Assembly: GCA_020650975.1 (NCBI GenBank)
Contig: JAIPMN010022470.1
Span: 1 to 26,062, forward strand
Source of the DNA: Apostichopus californicus
Taxonomy: Eukaryota > Echinodermata > Holothuroidea > Aspidochirotida > Stichopodidae
DNA length: 26,062 nt
Direction: 5' to 3'
This document shows positions 22,355-26,062 of this stretch, in pieces. The notes beneath the pieces were generated by a model. That model made no database searches. It was given only the letters and a program-made list of their open reading frames with translations, and was not told where the DNA came from. Within the stretch, counting starts at the first letter, position 1. Each line of letters opens with the position of its first letter. The position numbers and the translations under genes were made by a program.

Positions 22355-25300
22355 TATAAAAAATAAATAAAATAAATAAAATATAAAAAAATGTAAAATA
22401 ATAAAATATATGTTATAAAAAATATTAGAAAAATATATATATATAATTTTTAAATATTTTTTTAGTATAATAACAACTACAACAATTACTGTGGCCAACA
22501 TCATTAGCTTAAGTGCCTTTATCTTACAGTACTAAATATAATCAGTAAACACTGCTACACATCTAGTGCAGCCAACATTTTCATTTTTGATGTTGTAAAC
22601 TCAGTGCAAATGGGAAAATGTTGCATCATGATCATCCCAGGAAAAGGGTGAAAGAAAAAGAAAAAAGAACAGTTTTCTTTGGCTTGGCATAGGTTCTGCC
22701 TCAAACACGCCAGGTTTAATCACTTTGATTAACAACTTGTTTTCGAATGGATAATAGAACAGCTTTTTATCAATATCAGTTTGAAATCACTGAATCACCT
22801 CGCCTTTCCTATGTCAAACTTAACGTCTCAAAGGAGCACCAGTTTCCGAATTCCGGATTTTTTCTAAAATCTTTAATTTCAACATTTCACGTAGAACAAC
22901 CTTGCAGGCTCAAGTGCTCTCCTATTAAAGAATTTATCCAGTTGACTGGAATCAACTTTTCCTTGATTGATTTCCATTCAAATGAGCATGTAAATAGCTC
23001 TAGGGATACAAAAACATACACAAGTAAACAATAGCCAAAGTTTCAGAAAGTTCTGTCATATTGCCTTTGGGGCTTTGACTTGTCAGTAGATAATTTCAGT
23101 TTACCTGCAATTCTTGTTGAAATCTTGTACCAGCCTATCGGCCAAAGGTGAAAGGTCATGCAATGCATCTTGTTGGGCCAATGAAATTGCAAATAAGCCT
23201 ACAACAAAAAAGTATTGTAATATGTATATTAACTAAGCCACTAATTTCATCTTTTTTTAATACAACTCACATTAAAAGGAAAAAAAGTGCATTGCTGTAA
23301 GTAGAGCATGTAACAATTAAAAGAACAATTAAAAGAAAAATTGTATAACAAAAGTATTGTAAAATGTATATTAACTAAATCAATAATTTCATCTTTTTAT
23401 TGTTAATACAACTCACTTAAAAAGGCAAAAAAGTACATTGCTGTAAGTAGAGCATGTAACAATTTTAAATTTCACTGAAAATAAGTAATCACATGTAAAA
23501 ACTAAATATCAATGAAGTAAAAAATTATTGAGGAGTTGTGGACATTTTTATCCTAAACCAATTGACCCGGGCATTCTTGTGTCCTTAAGATTTTTTTATA
23601 CCAGGAGTTTCAAACATGTTTGAGTACAAATTAGTACAAATTTGAGTACAAATTAGAGGAGTTTTAGTACAAGCAACTGTACCAAGATACACCTATTTTT
23701 ACCGAAAGATTTACCTAAACATACCTACTAGGAAATTACCTGAAAAGCAGTAAACTACATAGAAACAGATTACAACGACAAACAAAACAAAGAAAAACAA
23801 GGGAAGGATGAAGCGCATGACCAGAAGTGTGACTCTGGTATTTATCAAGATACAAGAAACTTGGGGGTTGGAACAGATGCTCACCTCGGGTTGATATGAT
23901 GTTAGAAATCGAAGACGATGACGAAATCTTGTCTAATACTTCCAACACGCAGTGGAACTAGAGAAGAAATAGATGTGTGGAAATTTTGTAGTAATTATAT
24001 GCTCAAAATCATACTCAAGTCATACTGATATTATACTCAATATCATACTCAAGTCAAACTGATATCATTCTCAAGTCAAACTGATATCATACTCAAGTCA
24101 AACTGATATCATACCCAAATCATACTGATATCATACTCAAATTATGCTGATATAACTCTCAAACCATACTGACAAAATAATCTAAAAAAATCTGATACCA
24201 TACTCAAGTCATGTTTCATACCTAAATCATACTGATGTCATATTAAAATCATACTGATATAATACTCAACCATACTGATATCATACACAAGTCATACTGA
24301 TATCGTAGCCAAATCATACTGATATCATAATCAAATCAAATTCATATACTACTAGTTAATTTTGTGCATGTAATTTACCAAACTGAATGATAAATATTAC
24401 CAGGTCATCCACACCTTGCACCATCATCAAAGCTAAGAAAAGAGTTAAAATCCTTGTTAGTCCTTCACCATTGAGTCTATTCAGGAAAGAACCCCTCAAA
24501 GTCAGAAATAGTCTGAAGGACAGTAAAGAAAGACAAGAAAAAACAAAACAAAGATGAAAGGTGAGATTGAATCAATGGCATACAATTCAAGCAACATTTC
24601 AAAATAAATTGTCATTCTATTCCCTGGAGATTATGACTAAATATTGAGTTGGGAAATTCTTTGCTGATGATGCAAATAAACGAGAGTGACCAGAGAATAA
24701 CTAAATTTTCACACTTTGTGTAGGAATATTTGAGGTTTATCAATTTGTTTGACATAAATGACTGGAAAACTTGACTTTTTGTAAACAGAAAAACTGCTAC
24801 AAATCTTTGCATTTGTGTAGTTACTTGTCAATCTTGTAACTATGGGATACCAGCTAAAATATGTCCTCTTCATTTCTTACAATTCTGATAAAGATTGTGA
24901 CAGAGCAAAGGAATTTATGGCTAGAATGGGATATCGAATCAGTGACCTCTGAGCTTATATAAGCCCAGTGCTCTACCAACTGAGCTATCCATCCACTTAG
25001 TTGGTGGCGATCCCAACAGCACCATTTCTTTGTTGAGGGCGCCAGTCAGAAGTCACAGCACCTTGCACACCGCGTAACTAGGGATCGTGCCCCAGTTTTA
25101 TCTGATACAACCCAGAAAGTGGATATGGGAATCAGGTTCTACATGAGGACCTTTAGGAAATGCAAGATAGACGTGGAACACCATAAAGGTGTCAAGCGAA
25201 ATCTAGAGAATTCTTCGTTTTTTTAAGGTCGTTAGGAGATGATACTAACCTGCCTTGAAGTTGTTTCCAGCTTTGTTGACGTTCCTGTTCTTCTAACCCA

Positions 25301-25875
25301 GAAAGTTGCAAAGCTAATATTCTTACAAACAAATTGAAGCTGTCCTCTTGTGACAAGCTAAAAAACAAAATGTTTGGAAAAAAAATAATCTTAGCAACAA
25401 GATTACTGGTGTCAATTTTAACTACAAAAAACACCAGAAGTAGAGAGAATAAGGATGTTGCCCAAAAAATGATACAAAATCCTCATGAAGGTAAACCATG
25501 TTTGCTTTTACAAACTAAATAAAAATAAGTTTGTTACATTTGAAAGTAATTAATGATATGTAATTATATACATACCTGGCCTTGTTGTTTTGACATCGTT
25601 GTTTACAACTATTGTACCAATGGCAAGCTGATTTACTGCAGAGAAAATATGAGAGAATTTTAATTTTCAGCTTTTCTGCTTCATGACATGATCATAGGTG
25701 GCCAACATACCAGCAAGTTTCATTTAGGAGCCAATTTGACGCTATGTATGAAGGCTTTTGTTACATCAATTAATTAAAAAATAATATTTTAACTTTTAAC
25801 AATCTGCAAGGACACAACTCACCTGGCATAAGATGAGTTTTGGAATCCAACAACAGAAAATTGTTGTTTTTCATT
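9683..25875 (-). CDS. MMS22L: MMS22-like protein (MMS22L), C-terminal 775 residues, 22 exons, 5' end outside window
   Basis: Gene-level entry. MMS22L is a nuclear scaffold that pairs with TONSL, binds newly replicated chromatin and promotes RAD51 loading at stalled or broken forks. Exons in transcript order: 25823-25875, 25576-25635, 25250-25357, 24401-24512, 23885-23957, 23105-23198, 21927-22060, 20649-20739, 20156-20232, 19165-19285, 18812-18904, 17948-18161, 17526-17609, 16481-16651, 16122-16226, 14825-14923, 14209-14268, 13817-13863, 12884-13030, 12092-12226, 10634-10807, 9683-9758. They sum to 2328 nt (775 codons plus stop). Every junction is GT-AG and every phase matches. Identification rests on collinear resemblance to human MMS22L as I remember it: LFVRILA...WKQLQGR early, STLWSKICNYVMDVQDV, MAKSLWGNIYPF, VVQTWFRC, FREFLTRYL, and the terminal RKAYKGFLHHLG. 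The part seen covers the end of the N-terminal family domain and the whole C-terminal one. Residue numbers below count from the first in-window codon. Splice sites were inferred by eye, without transcript data. Confidence 0.9.
9759..10633 (-). other. MMS22L last intron with a distant direct repeat
   Basis: No coding sequence recognised. A segment of about 45 bp at 9853-9899 recurs in diverged form at 10142-10191 (shared: agcaacagat, atagaaagca, ggtgaatactgaaa), about 290 bp apart, suggesting an old duplication or two copies of a short repeat. Confidence 0.5.
10634..10807 (-). CDS. MMS22L: MMS22L exon U
   Basis: Residues 693-750, phase 2 in and 2 out (174 nt). Contains CFREFLTRYLSYHHGAVFKV and LEVAALQYPALLEPLIPD, the counterpart of the human VFRQFIQDYGMRYYYQVYSI...DQQVVIHLIST stretch. 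Acceptor TATCTATTTAG, donor CCG|GTAAAT. Unspliced, the frame would read Arg-stop at once (CGG TAA). Confidence 0.94.
10911..11010 (-). repeat. Non-LTR retrotransposon 3' tail remnant
   Basis: Read on the minus strand, the segment runs through GCACTGAGCAGGACTACCCT, then CATTAAAGATGATAATAATG, and ends in a run of AAATAAA units. This form (short GC-rich 3' UTR, ATTAAAGA, then (ATAA)n-like tail) is typical of CR1/L2-type LINEs and the SINEs they mobilise. It lies in the intron between MMS22L exons T and U, in the same orientation as the gene. The class is inferred from memory of such tails. Confidence 0.45.
11605..11810. repeat. Interspersed-repeat-like segment in MMS22L intron
   Basis: The stretch with cccatttatacacctgggtg, gaagagaggcaatgg and ttgccttgccaaaggacaca resembles a dispersed repeat I associate with many fish and marine invertebrate genomes. 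The boundaries and class are not visible here. A 67-codon open frame across it is not a supported gene. Confidence 0.35.
12092..12226 (-). CDS. MMS22L: MMS22L exon T
   Basis: Residues 648-692, phase 2 in and 2 out (135 nt). Contains DAVVLLRPVLQYLLLSDP and LLTLLMQGAKKCQ, matching the human VELLLPGILKCLVLVSEP...NLQYMVKACQ segment. Acceptor CTGTTTACAG. Two overlapping donors exist. AAAAA|GTAGGT keeps the frame; the GTATTC four bases on would add an in-frame TAG. I chose the former. Confidence 0.92.
12295..12710. repeat. Low-complexity intronic tract
   Basis: Intron between MMS22L exons S and T. It holds G-rich runs at 12298-12325 and 12450-12535 with a repeated ttgagggaggggg motif, an (AT)n run at about 12603-12620 and 14 consecutive C at 12681-12694. 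An open frame on the minus strand here is composition-driven. Confidence 0.7.
12884..13030 (-). CDS. MMS22L: MMS22L exon S
   Basis: Residues 599-647, phase 2 in and 2 out (147 nt). Contains KLRYYVIKFLVDGYMPLP and MMVVKFFNDLLQKTL. It matches the human ISSLKKCIVQVI...LASILAFILQLFKET region. Acceptor TTCTTTCCCAG, donor CAG|GTACGG. Confidence 0.9.
13200..13541. mobile_element. hAT-like MITE with 8-bp target duplication
   Basis: A 342-bp element whose left end CAGTGGCGTAGGAAGG is mirrored by a right end that reads CAAGGGCGTAGGAACC on the opposite strand. Both sides are flanked by the perfect 8-bp duplication TTGAAAAC (13192-13199 and 13542-13549). An 8-bp duplication with CAGNG-type termini is the hAT signature. 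It carries no transposase frame. Inside, a segment of about 35 bp is duplicated with divergence (agatgcaatttggtgc at both copies). The ends are rich in G or C runs. It sits in the MMS22L intron between exons R and S. Confidence 0.8.
13817..13863 (-). CDS. MMS22L: MMS22L exon R (47 nt)
   Basis: Residues 584-598, phase 0 in and 2 out. Reads KVLYRSCAKEPTENL. This is the shortest exon. It is supported by a strong acceptor (TGTTCCTGCAG), the donor GAT|GTAAGC, and the only phase that joins exons Q and S in frame. Confidence 0.8.
14209..14268 (-). CDS. MMS22L: MMS22L exon Q
   Basis: Residues 564-583, phase 0 in and 0 out (60 nt). Reads MTTPFARMESNRVMLSHPLE. The HPL segment parallels QHPVLLAL in human. 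Acceptor CTTTCACAG, donor GAG|GTAACC. Confidence 0.85.
14825..14923 (-). CDS. MMS22L: MMS22L exon P
   Basis: Residues 531-563, phase 0 in and 0 out (99 nt). Reads FMEGLASFNLEKDPVMKKKL then QDVVVKYFPRFQE. The KYFPRF motif matches the QYIGRFLP region of human MMS22L. Acceptor ATCCACACAG, donor GAG|GTAATT. Confidence 0.9.
15584..16061. mobile_element. hAT-like MITE with 8-bp target duplication, containing an assembly gap
   Basis: The left end CAGTGGCGTAGCAAG and the right end (opposite strand CAGTGGCAGTGGCATAGCC) form imperfect inverted termini; the last 6 bp at the right, CCACTG, are doubled. The perfect duplication CCCTGGAC flanks it at 15576-15583 and 16062-16069. Its interior has G runs of 13 and 9 and a 10-N gap between near-identical copies. 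No transposase is present. It is inserted in the intron between MMS22L exons O and P, about 50 bp from the exon O donor. It belongs to the same broad family as the element at 13200-13541. Confidence 0.82.
15734..15972. repeat. Two near-identical copies around a 10-N gap
   Basis: Copy 1 is 15734-15852, N run 15853-15862, copy 2 is 15863-15972. They differ by a 9-bp indel and a few substitutions, and both end in ctggatttcattt. Copy 2 continues into 13 consecutive G, while copy 1 stops at the Ns exactly where that run should start. This looks like a contig broken at the homopolymer and rejoined with overlapping sequence, rather than a true tandem repeat. Confidence 0.75.
16122..16226 (-). CDS. 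MMS22L: MMS22L exon O
   Basis: Residues 496-530, phase 0 in and 0 out (105 nt). Reads VPGLLTELVLFPSLYN, then a segment ending LQALRENLPG. It aligns with the human LLFRIIDCLLLPHAV...MLSAIQKSLP region. Acceptor CTTTTGCAG, donor GGG|GTGAGA. A hAT-like element with its target duplication ends 52 bp away on the donor side. Confidence 0.88.
16481..16651 (-). CDS. MMS22L: MMS22L exon N
   Basis: Residues 439-495, phase 0 in and 0 out (171 nt). Two amphipathic stretches are visible: QTLSLLFGDLTMAVKRLM and LWIYEVISQTFKYCANYI. Placed by phase and by order between flanking matched exons. Acceptor TTCCAACAG, donor CAG|GTACAT. Confidence 0.88.
17115..17474. mobile_element. TTAA-flanked MITE in MMS22L intron
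   Basis: A 360-bp segment flanked by TTAA at 17111-17114 and 17475-17478. The left end reads AGGCATTGTAGACTCGCC; the right end on the opposite strand reads AGGGTGTGAAGACTCGCG, giving inverted termini sharing AGG...G.AGACTCGC. TTAA duplication is typical of piggyBac-type insertion. No transposase frame is present. It lies between exons M and N, ending about 50 bp from the exon M donor. It holds several CpGs, unlike the AT-rich intron around it. Confidence 0.68.
17526..17609 (-). CDS. MMS22L: MMS22L exon M
   Basis: Residues 411-438, phase 0 in and 0 out (84 nt). Reads DWPRRDVSHPPSVLDFIKAC then SLYVSSSE. It resembles the human segment EDPKKALVRFFEAVG. Acceptor TATTGCAG, donor GAG|GTAAAC. A TTAA-flanked transposon ends 51 bp beyond the donor side (17115-17474). 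Confidence 0.9.
17948..18161 (-). CDS. MMS22L: MMS22L exon L (longest)
   Basis: Residues 339-410, phase 2 in and 0 out (214 nt). Contains SAGYLCRLLPDP, WQLSVVQTWFRCSM and LVFKHPQMSEIL. The TWFRC motif matches RSWIRCVLQ in human MMS22L. Acceptor GATCTTGCAG, donor CAG|GTGGGT. Confidence 0.92.
18162..18811 (-). other. MMS22L intron, no other feature seen
   Basis: Intron between exons K and L. No repeat boundary, exon or RNA gene recognised. Confidence 0.5.
18812..18904 (-). CDS. MMS22L: MMS22L exon K
   Basis: Residues 308-338, phase 2 in and 2 out (93 nt). Contains ASTLFEYYGLGNRGVHH, equivalent to the human IISIIQLFGWDDIICPQ-like stretch before the conserved YL segment. Acceptor CATTCTTAG, donor CAG|GTAAGG. 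Confidence 0.88.
19165..19285 (-). CDS. MMS22L: MMS22L exon J
   Basis: Residues 268-307, phase 1 in and 2 out (121 nt). Reads AMAKSLWGNIYPFIEACALR and then a segment ending SVSFTQLAID. It parallels the human VASALWRHFFSFL...DFTLLAMDM region. Acceptor TCTTCCAG, donor TAT|GTGAGT. Confidence 0.92.
20156..20232 (-). CDS. MMS22L: MMS22L exon I
   Basis: Residues 242-267, phase 2 in and 1 out (77 nt). A polar, poorly conserved linker (NISNKKLTDGSDQIPDTDLL, then QKKHS) leading into the AMAKSLW helix of the next exon. Acceptor TTTTCCAG, donor CCG|GTGAGA. Assigned mainly by phase and by position between two well-matched exons. Confidence 0.82.
20649..20739 (-). CDS. MMS22L: MMS22L exon H
   Basis: Residues 212-241, phase 1 in and 2 out (91 nt). 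Reads GQGFSFVLPACTEAELPRML then TFVRTVIQHF. Human counterpart: NDGFSMLLRACRESELRTVL. Acceptor CCGATTAG, donor CAG|GTAAAA. Confidence 0.92.
20740..21926 (-). other. MMS22L intron (G-H), no other feature seen
   Basis: Long AT-rich intron. A 98-codon minus-strand frame at 21205-21501 does not match the MMS22L family and would interrupt the phase-consistent G-H junction, so it is not an exon. Confidence 0.5.
21927..22060 (-). CDS. MMS22L: MMS22L exon G
   Basis: Residues 167-211, phase 2 in and 1 out (134 nt). Contains DRSTLWSKICNYVMDVQDVI, which matches the human segment with QTIWTLLSIYIDGVQEVFE closely in spacing and hydrophobic pattern. Acceptor TTTCATAAG, donor TCG|GTGAGC. Confidence 0.92.
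22177..22352. repeat. 21-bp tandem repeat plus (AAT)n microsatellite
   Basis: Four units of acaacatcaacaacacatca(t) with minor variants at about 22186-22270 are followed by about 21 uninterrupted AAT triplets (22288-22352). Both are multiples of 3, giving spurious poly-Asn and poly-Tyr frames. Located in the MMS22L intron between exons F and G. Confidence 0.92.
22353..23104 (-). other. MMS22L intron (F-G), AT-rich
   Basis: Contains poly-A/AT-rich sequence after the AAT microsatellite. A 95-codon plus-strand frame (22747-23034) has no family resemblance. Confidence 0.45.
23105..23198 (-). CDS. MMS22L: MMS22L exon F
   Basis: Residues 136-166, phase 1 in and 2 out (94 nt). Reads LFAISLAQQDALHDL, then SPLADRLVQDFNKNC. 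It corresponds to the human segment with FLLMYAQKNLDIGVLAEKF. Acceptor TTGTTGTAG, donor CAG|GTAAAC. The intron just upstream of the acceptor begins a roughly 140-bp tandem duplication (23204-23466). Confidence 0.88.
23204..23466. repeat. Tandem duplication (about 140 bp) next to the exon F acceptor
   Basis: Segments starting at 23204 and 23347 share aaagtattgtaa, gtatattaacta, aatttcatctttt, atacaactcac and cattgctgtaagtagagcat in order, with several substitutions and small indels. The proximal copy begins at the 3' splice site of exon F. The distal copy has lost the AG (minus-strand GTTGTAG versus GTTATAC). Confidence 0.8.
23885..23957 (-). CDS. MMS22L: MMS22L exon E
   Basis: Residues 112-135, phase 0 in and 1 out (73 nt). 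Reads FHCVLEVLDKISSSSS then ISNIISTR. It continues the helical repeat that in human reads SHVLDLLNFL. Acceptor TTCTCTAG, donor GAG|GTGAGC. The serine run looks lineage-specific. Confidence 0.87.
24003..24350. repeat. 22-bp minisatellite in MMS22L intron
   Basis: About 15-16 degenerate units of catactcaagtcatactgat(at), most regular at 24040-24160 and more diverged in the middle, between exons D and E. No stable coding frame. Confidence 0.88.
24401..24512 (-). CDS. MMS22L: MMS22L exon D
   Basis: Residues 74-111, phase 2 in and 0 out (112 nt). Reads RLFLTLRGSFLNRLNGEGLT, then a hydrophobic helix ILTLFLALMMVQGVDDL. It corresponds to the human helix with FFSLFLLLAAVAEVEDV. Acceptor GTCCTTCAG, donor CTG|GTAATA. 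Confidence 0.9.
24922..24996 (-). repeat. tRNA-derived SINE head (or tRNA pseudogene)
   Basis: On the minus strand GTGGATGGATAGCTCAGTTG then GTAGAGC has a perfect pol III A box (TAGCTCAGTTGG, 24976-24987), and GATTCGATATCC is a degenerate B box about 40 nt later. The middle forms an 8-bp stem (CTGGGCTT/AAGCTCAG) with a 4-nt loop instead of a normal 5-bp/7-nt anticodon arm, and the acceptor ends do not pair well. It is therefore not a functional tRNA. It lies in the MMS22L intron between exons C and D, same orientation. Confidence 0.6.
25250..25357 (-). CDS. MMS22L: MMS22L exon C
   Basis: Residues 38-73, phase 2 in and 2 out (108 nt). It contains DSFNLFVRILALQLSGL and QQSWKQLQG, which align with the human segment with IFLCILA followed by PWKQVKGR. 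This is one of the clearest family matches in the window. Acceptor TTTTTTAG, donor CAG|GTTAGT. Confidence 0.9.
25576..25635 (-). CDS. MMS22L: MMS22L exon B
   Basis: Residues 18-37, phase 2 in and 2 out (60 nt); reads KSACHWYNSCKQRCQNNKA. Acceptor TCTCTGCAG, donor CAG|GTATGT. The Cys-rich segment corresponds to the MVKTCCC-type region of the human protein. Confidence 0.78.
25823..25875 (-). CDS. MMS22L: MMS22L exon A (first exon in window)
   Basis: Residues 1-17 plus two bases of codon 18; reads NEKQQFSVVGFQNSSYA. The acceptor follows a TTTTTCTTCAG tract and the donor is CAG|GTGAGT. Open in one frame only. It matches the weakly conserved stretch before the CCC-containing segment of vertebrate MMS22L. 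I see no further exon between here and the window edge, so the upstream exon lies outside. Confidence 0.7.
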
Positions 25876-26062
25876 CTGAAGAAAAAGGGGGAATGCATGT
25901 TGACAAATTTGTATGTTTGATTGAAGCTTCTGTTGTGTAATTACAGTATAATACATGAAAAACCTTATTGCAGTTGAATGAGGCTACACAAAATAAACAT
26001 GCCTCTTTTGCAAGGTAGAGTATGAAAACTAAGATTTTTATAAAATATAGAATATTATATAT

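Noticed and set aside
22171-22504. Poly-Asn and poly-Tyr frames
   Set aside because: Translations of an (AAT)n microsatellite.
24003-24350. CRISPR-like array
   Set aside because: The units are contiguous, degenerate 22-mers without unique spacers, in an animal intron, so this is a minisatellite.
24922-24996. Functional tRNA gene on the minus strand
   Set aside because: The A box is perfect, but the anticodon arm has an 8-bp stem with a 4-nt loop, and the B box and acceptor stem are degraded. A SINE or pseudogene fits better.

Overview
This is a eukaryotic window, not a prokaryotic one. It has short exons (47-214 nt) bounded by GT-AG introns, microsatellites and minisatellites, and many small non-autonomous DNA transposons. 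There is no operon structure. The identifiable protein, an animal-type MMS22L, and the repeat types (hAT-like elements starting CAGTGGCGTAG, elements flanked by TTAA, tRNA-derived and LINE-tail repeats) suggest a marine invertebrate. A deuterostome such as an echinoderm is likely, but the species cannot be fixed from the sequence.

The main gene occupies 9683-25875 on the minus strand. By joining open segments at consensus splice sites I reconstructed 22 consecutive exons, with every reading phase agreeing across every junction. They encode 775 residues and a stop codon. The product reads along the C-terminal part of vertebrate MMS22L, the partner of TONSL that helps load RAD51 at stalled or broken replication forks. 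The 5' part of the gene lies beyond the right edge. The terminal exon (9683-9758) ends in the stop codon, and a candidate poly(A) signal lies about 400 nt further on.

Left of it (about 5.4-6.0 kb, minus strand) is the probable first coding exon of a second gene. It encodes a short basic N-terminus and one transmembrane segment, followed by a consensus splice donor and preceded by a CpG-containing, CCAAT-box promoter-like stretch. This is the layout of a type II (signal-anchor) Golgi enzyme, but the family is not identified. Its later exons would lie in 1-5.4 kb or beyond; only one weak candidate is seen.

The rest is intronic or intergenic sequence shaped by repeats. There is a roughly 45-copy 20-bp minisatellite (about 935-1830), a G-rich array (2758-2869) and a 22-bp minisatellite inside an MMS22L intron (about 24003-24350). 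Five small DNA transposons have recognisable ends: three hAT-like ones with 8-bp target duplications (6491-7099, 13200-13541, 15584-16061) and two flanked by TTAA (7402-7871, 17115-17474). An AACGTT-rich palindromic element is nested in the first. There are also remnants of non-LTR retrotransposons and a tRNA-derived SINE. A 10-N gap at 15853-15862 is flanked by near-identical copies and is probably an assembly artefact.

I see no new defence, biosynthetic or regulatory system. The most useful results are the exon model of MMS22L, the transposon boundaries and the probable assembly error.
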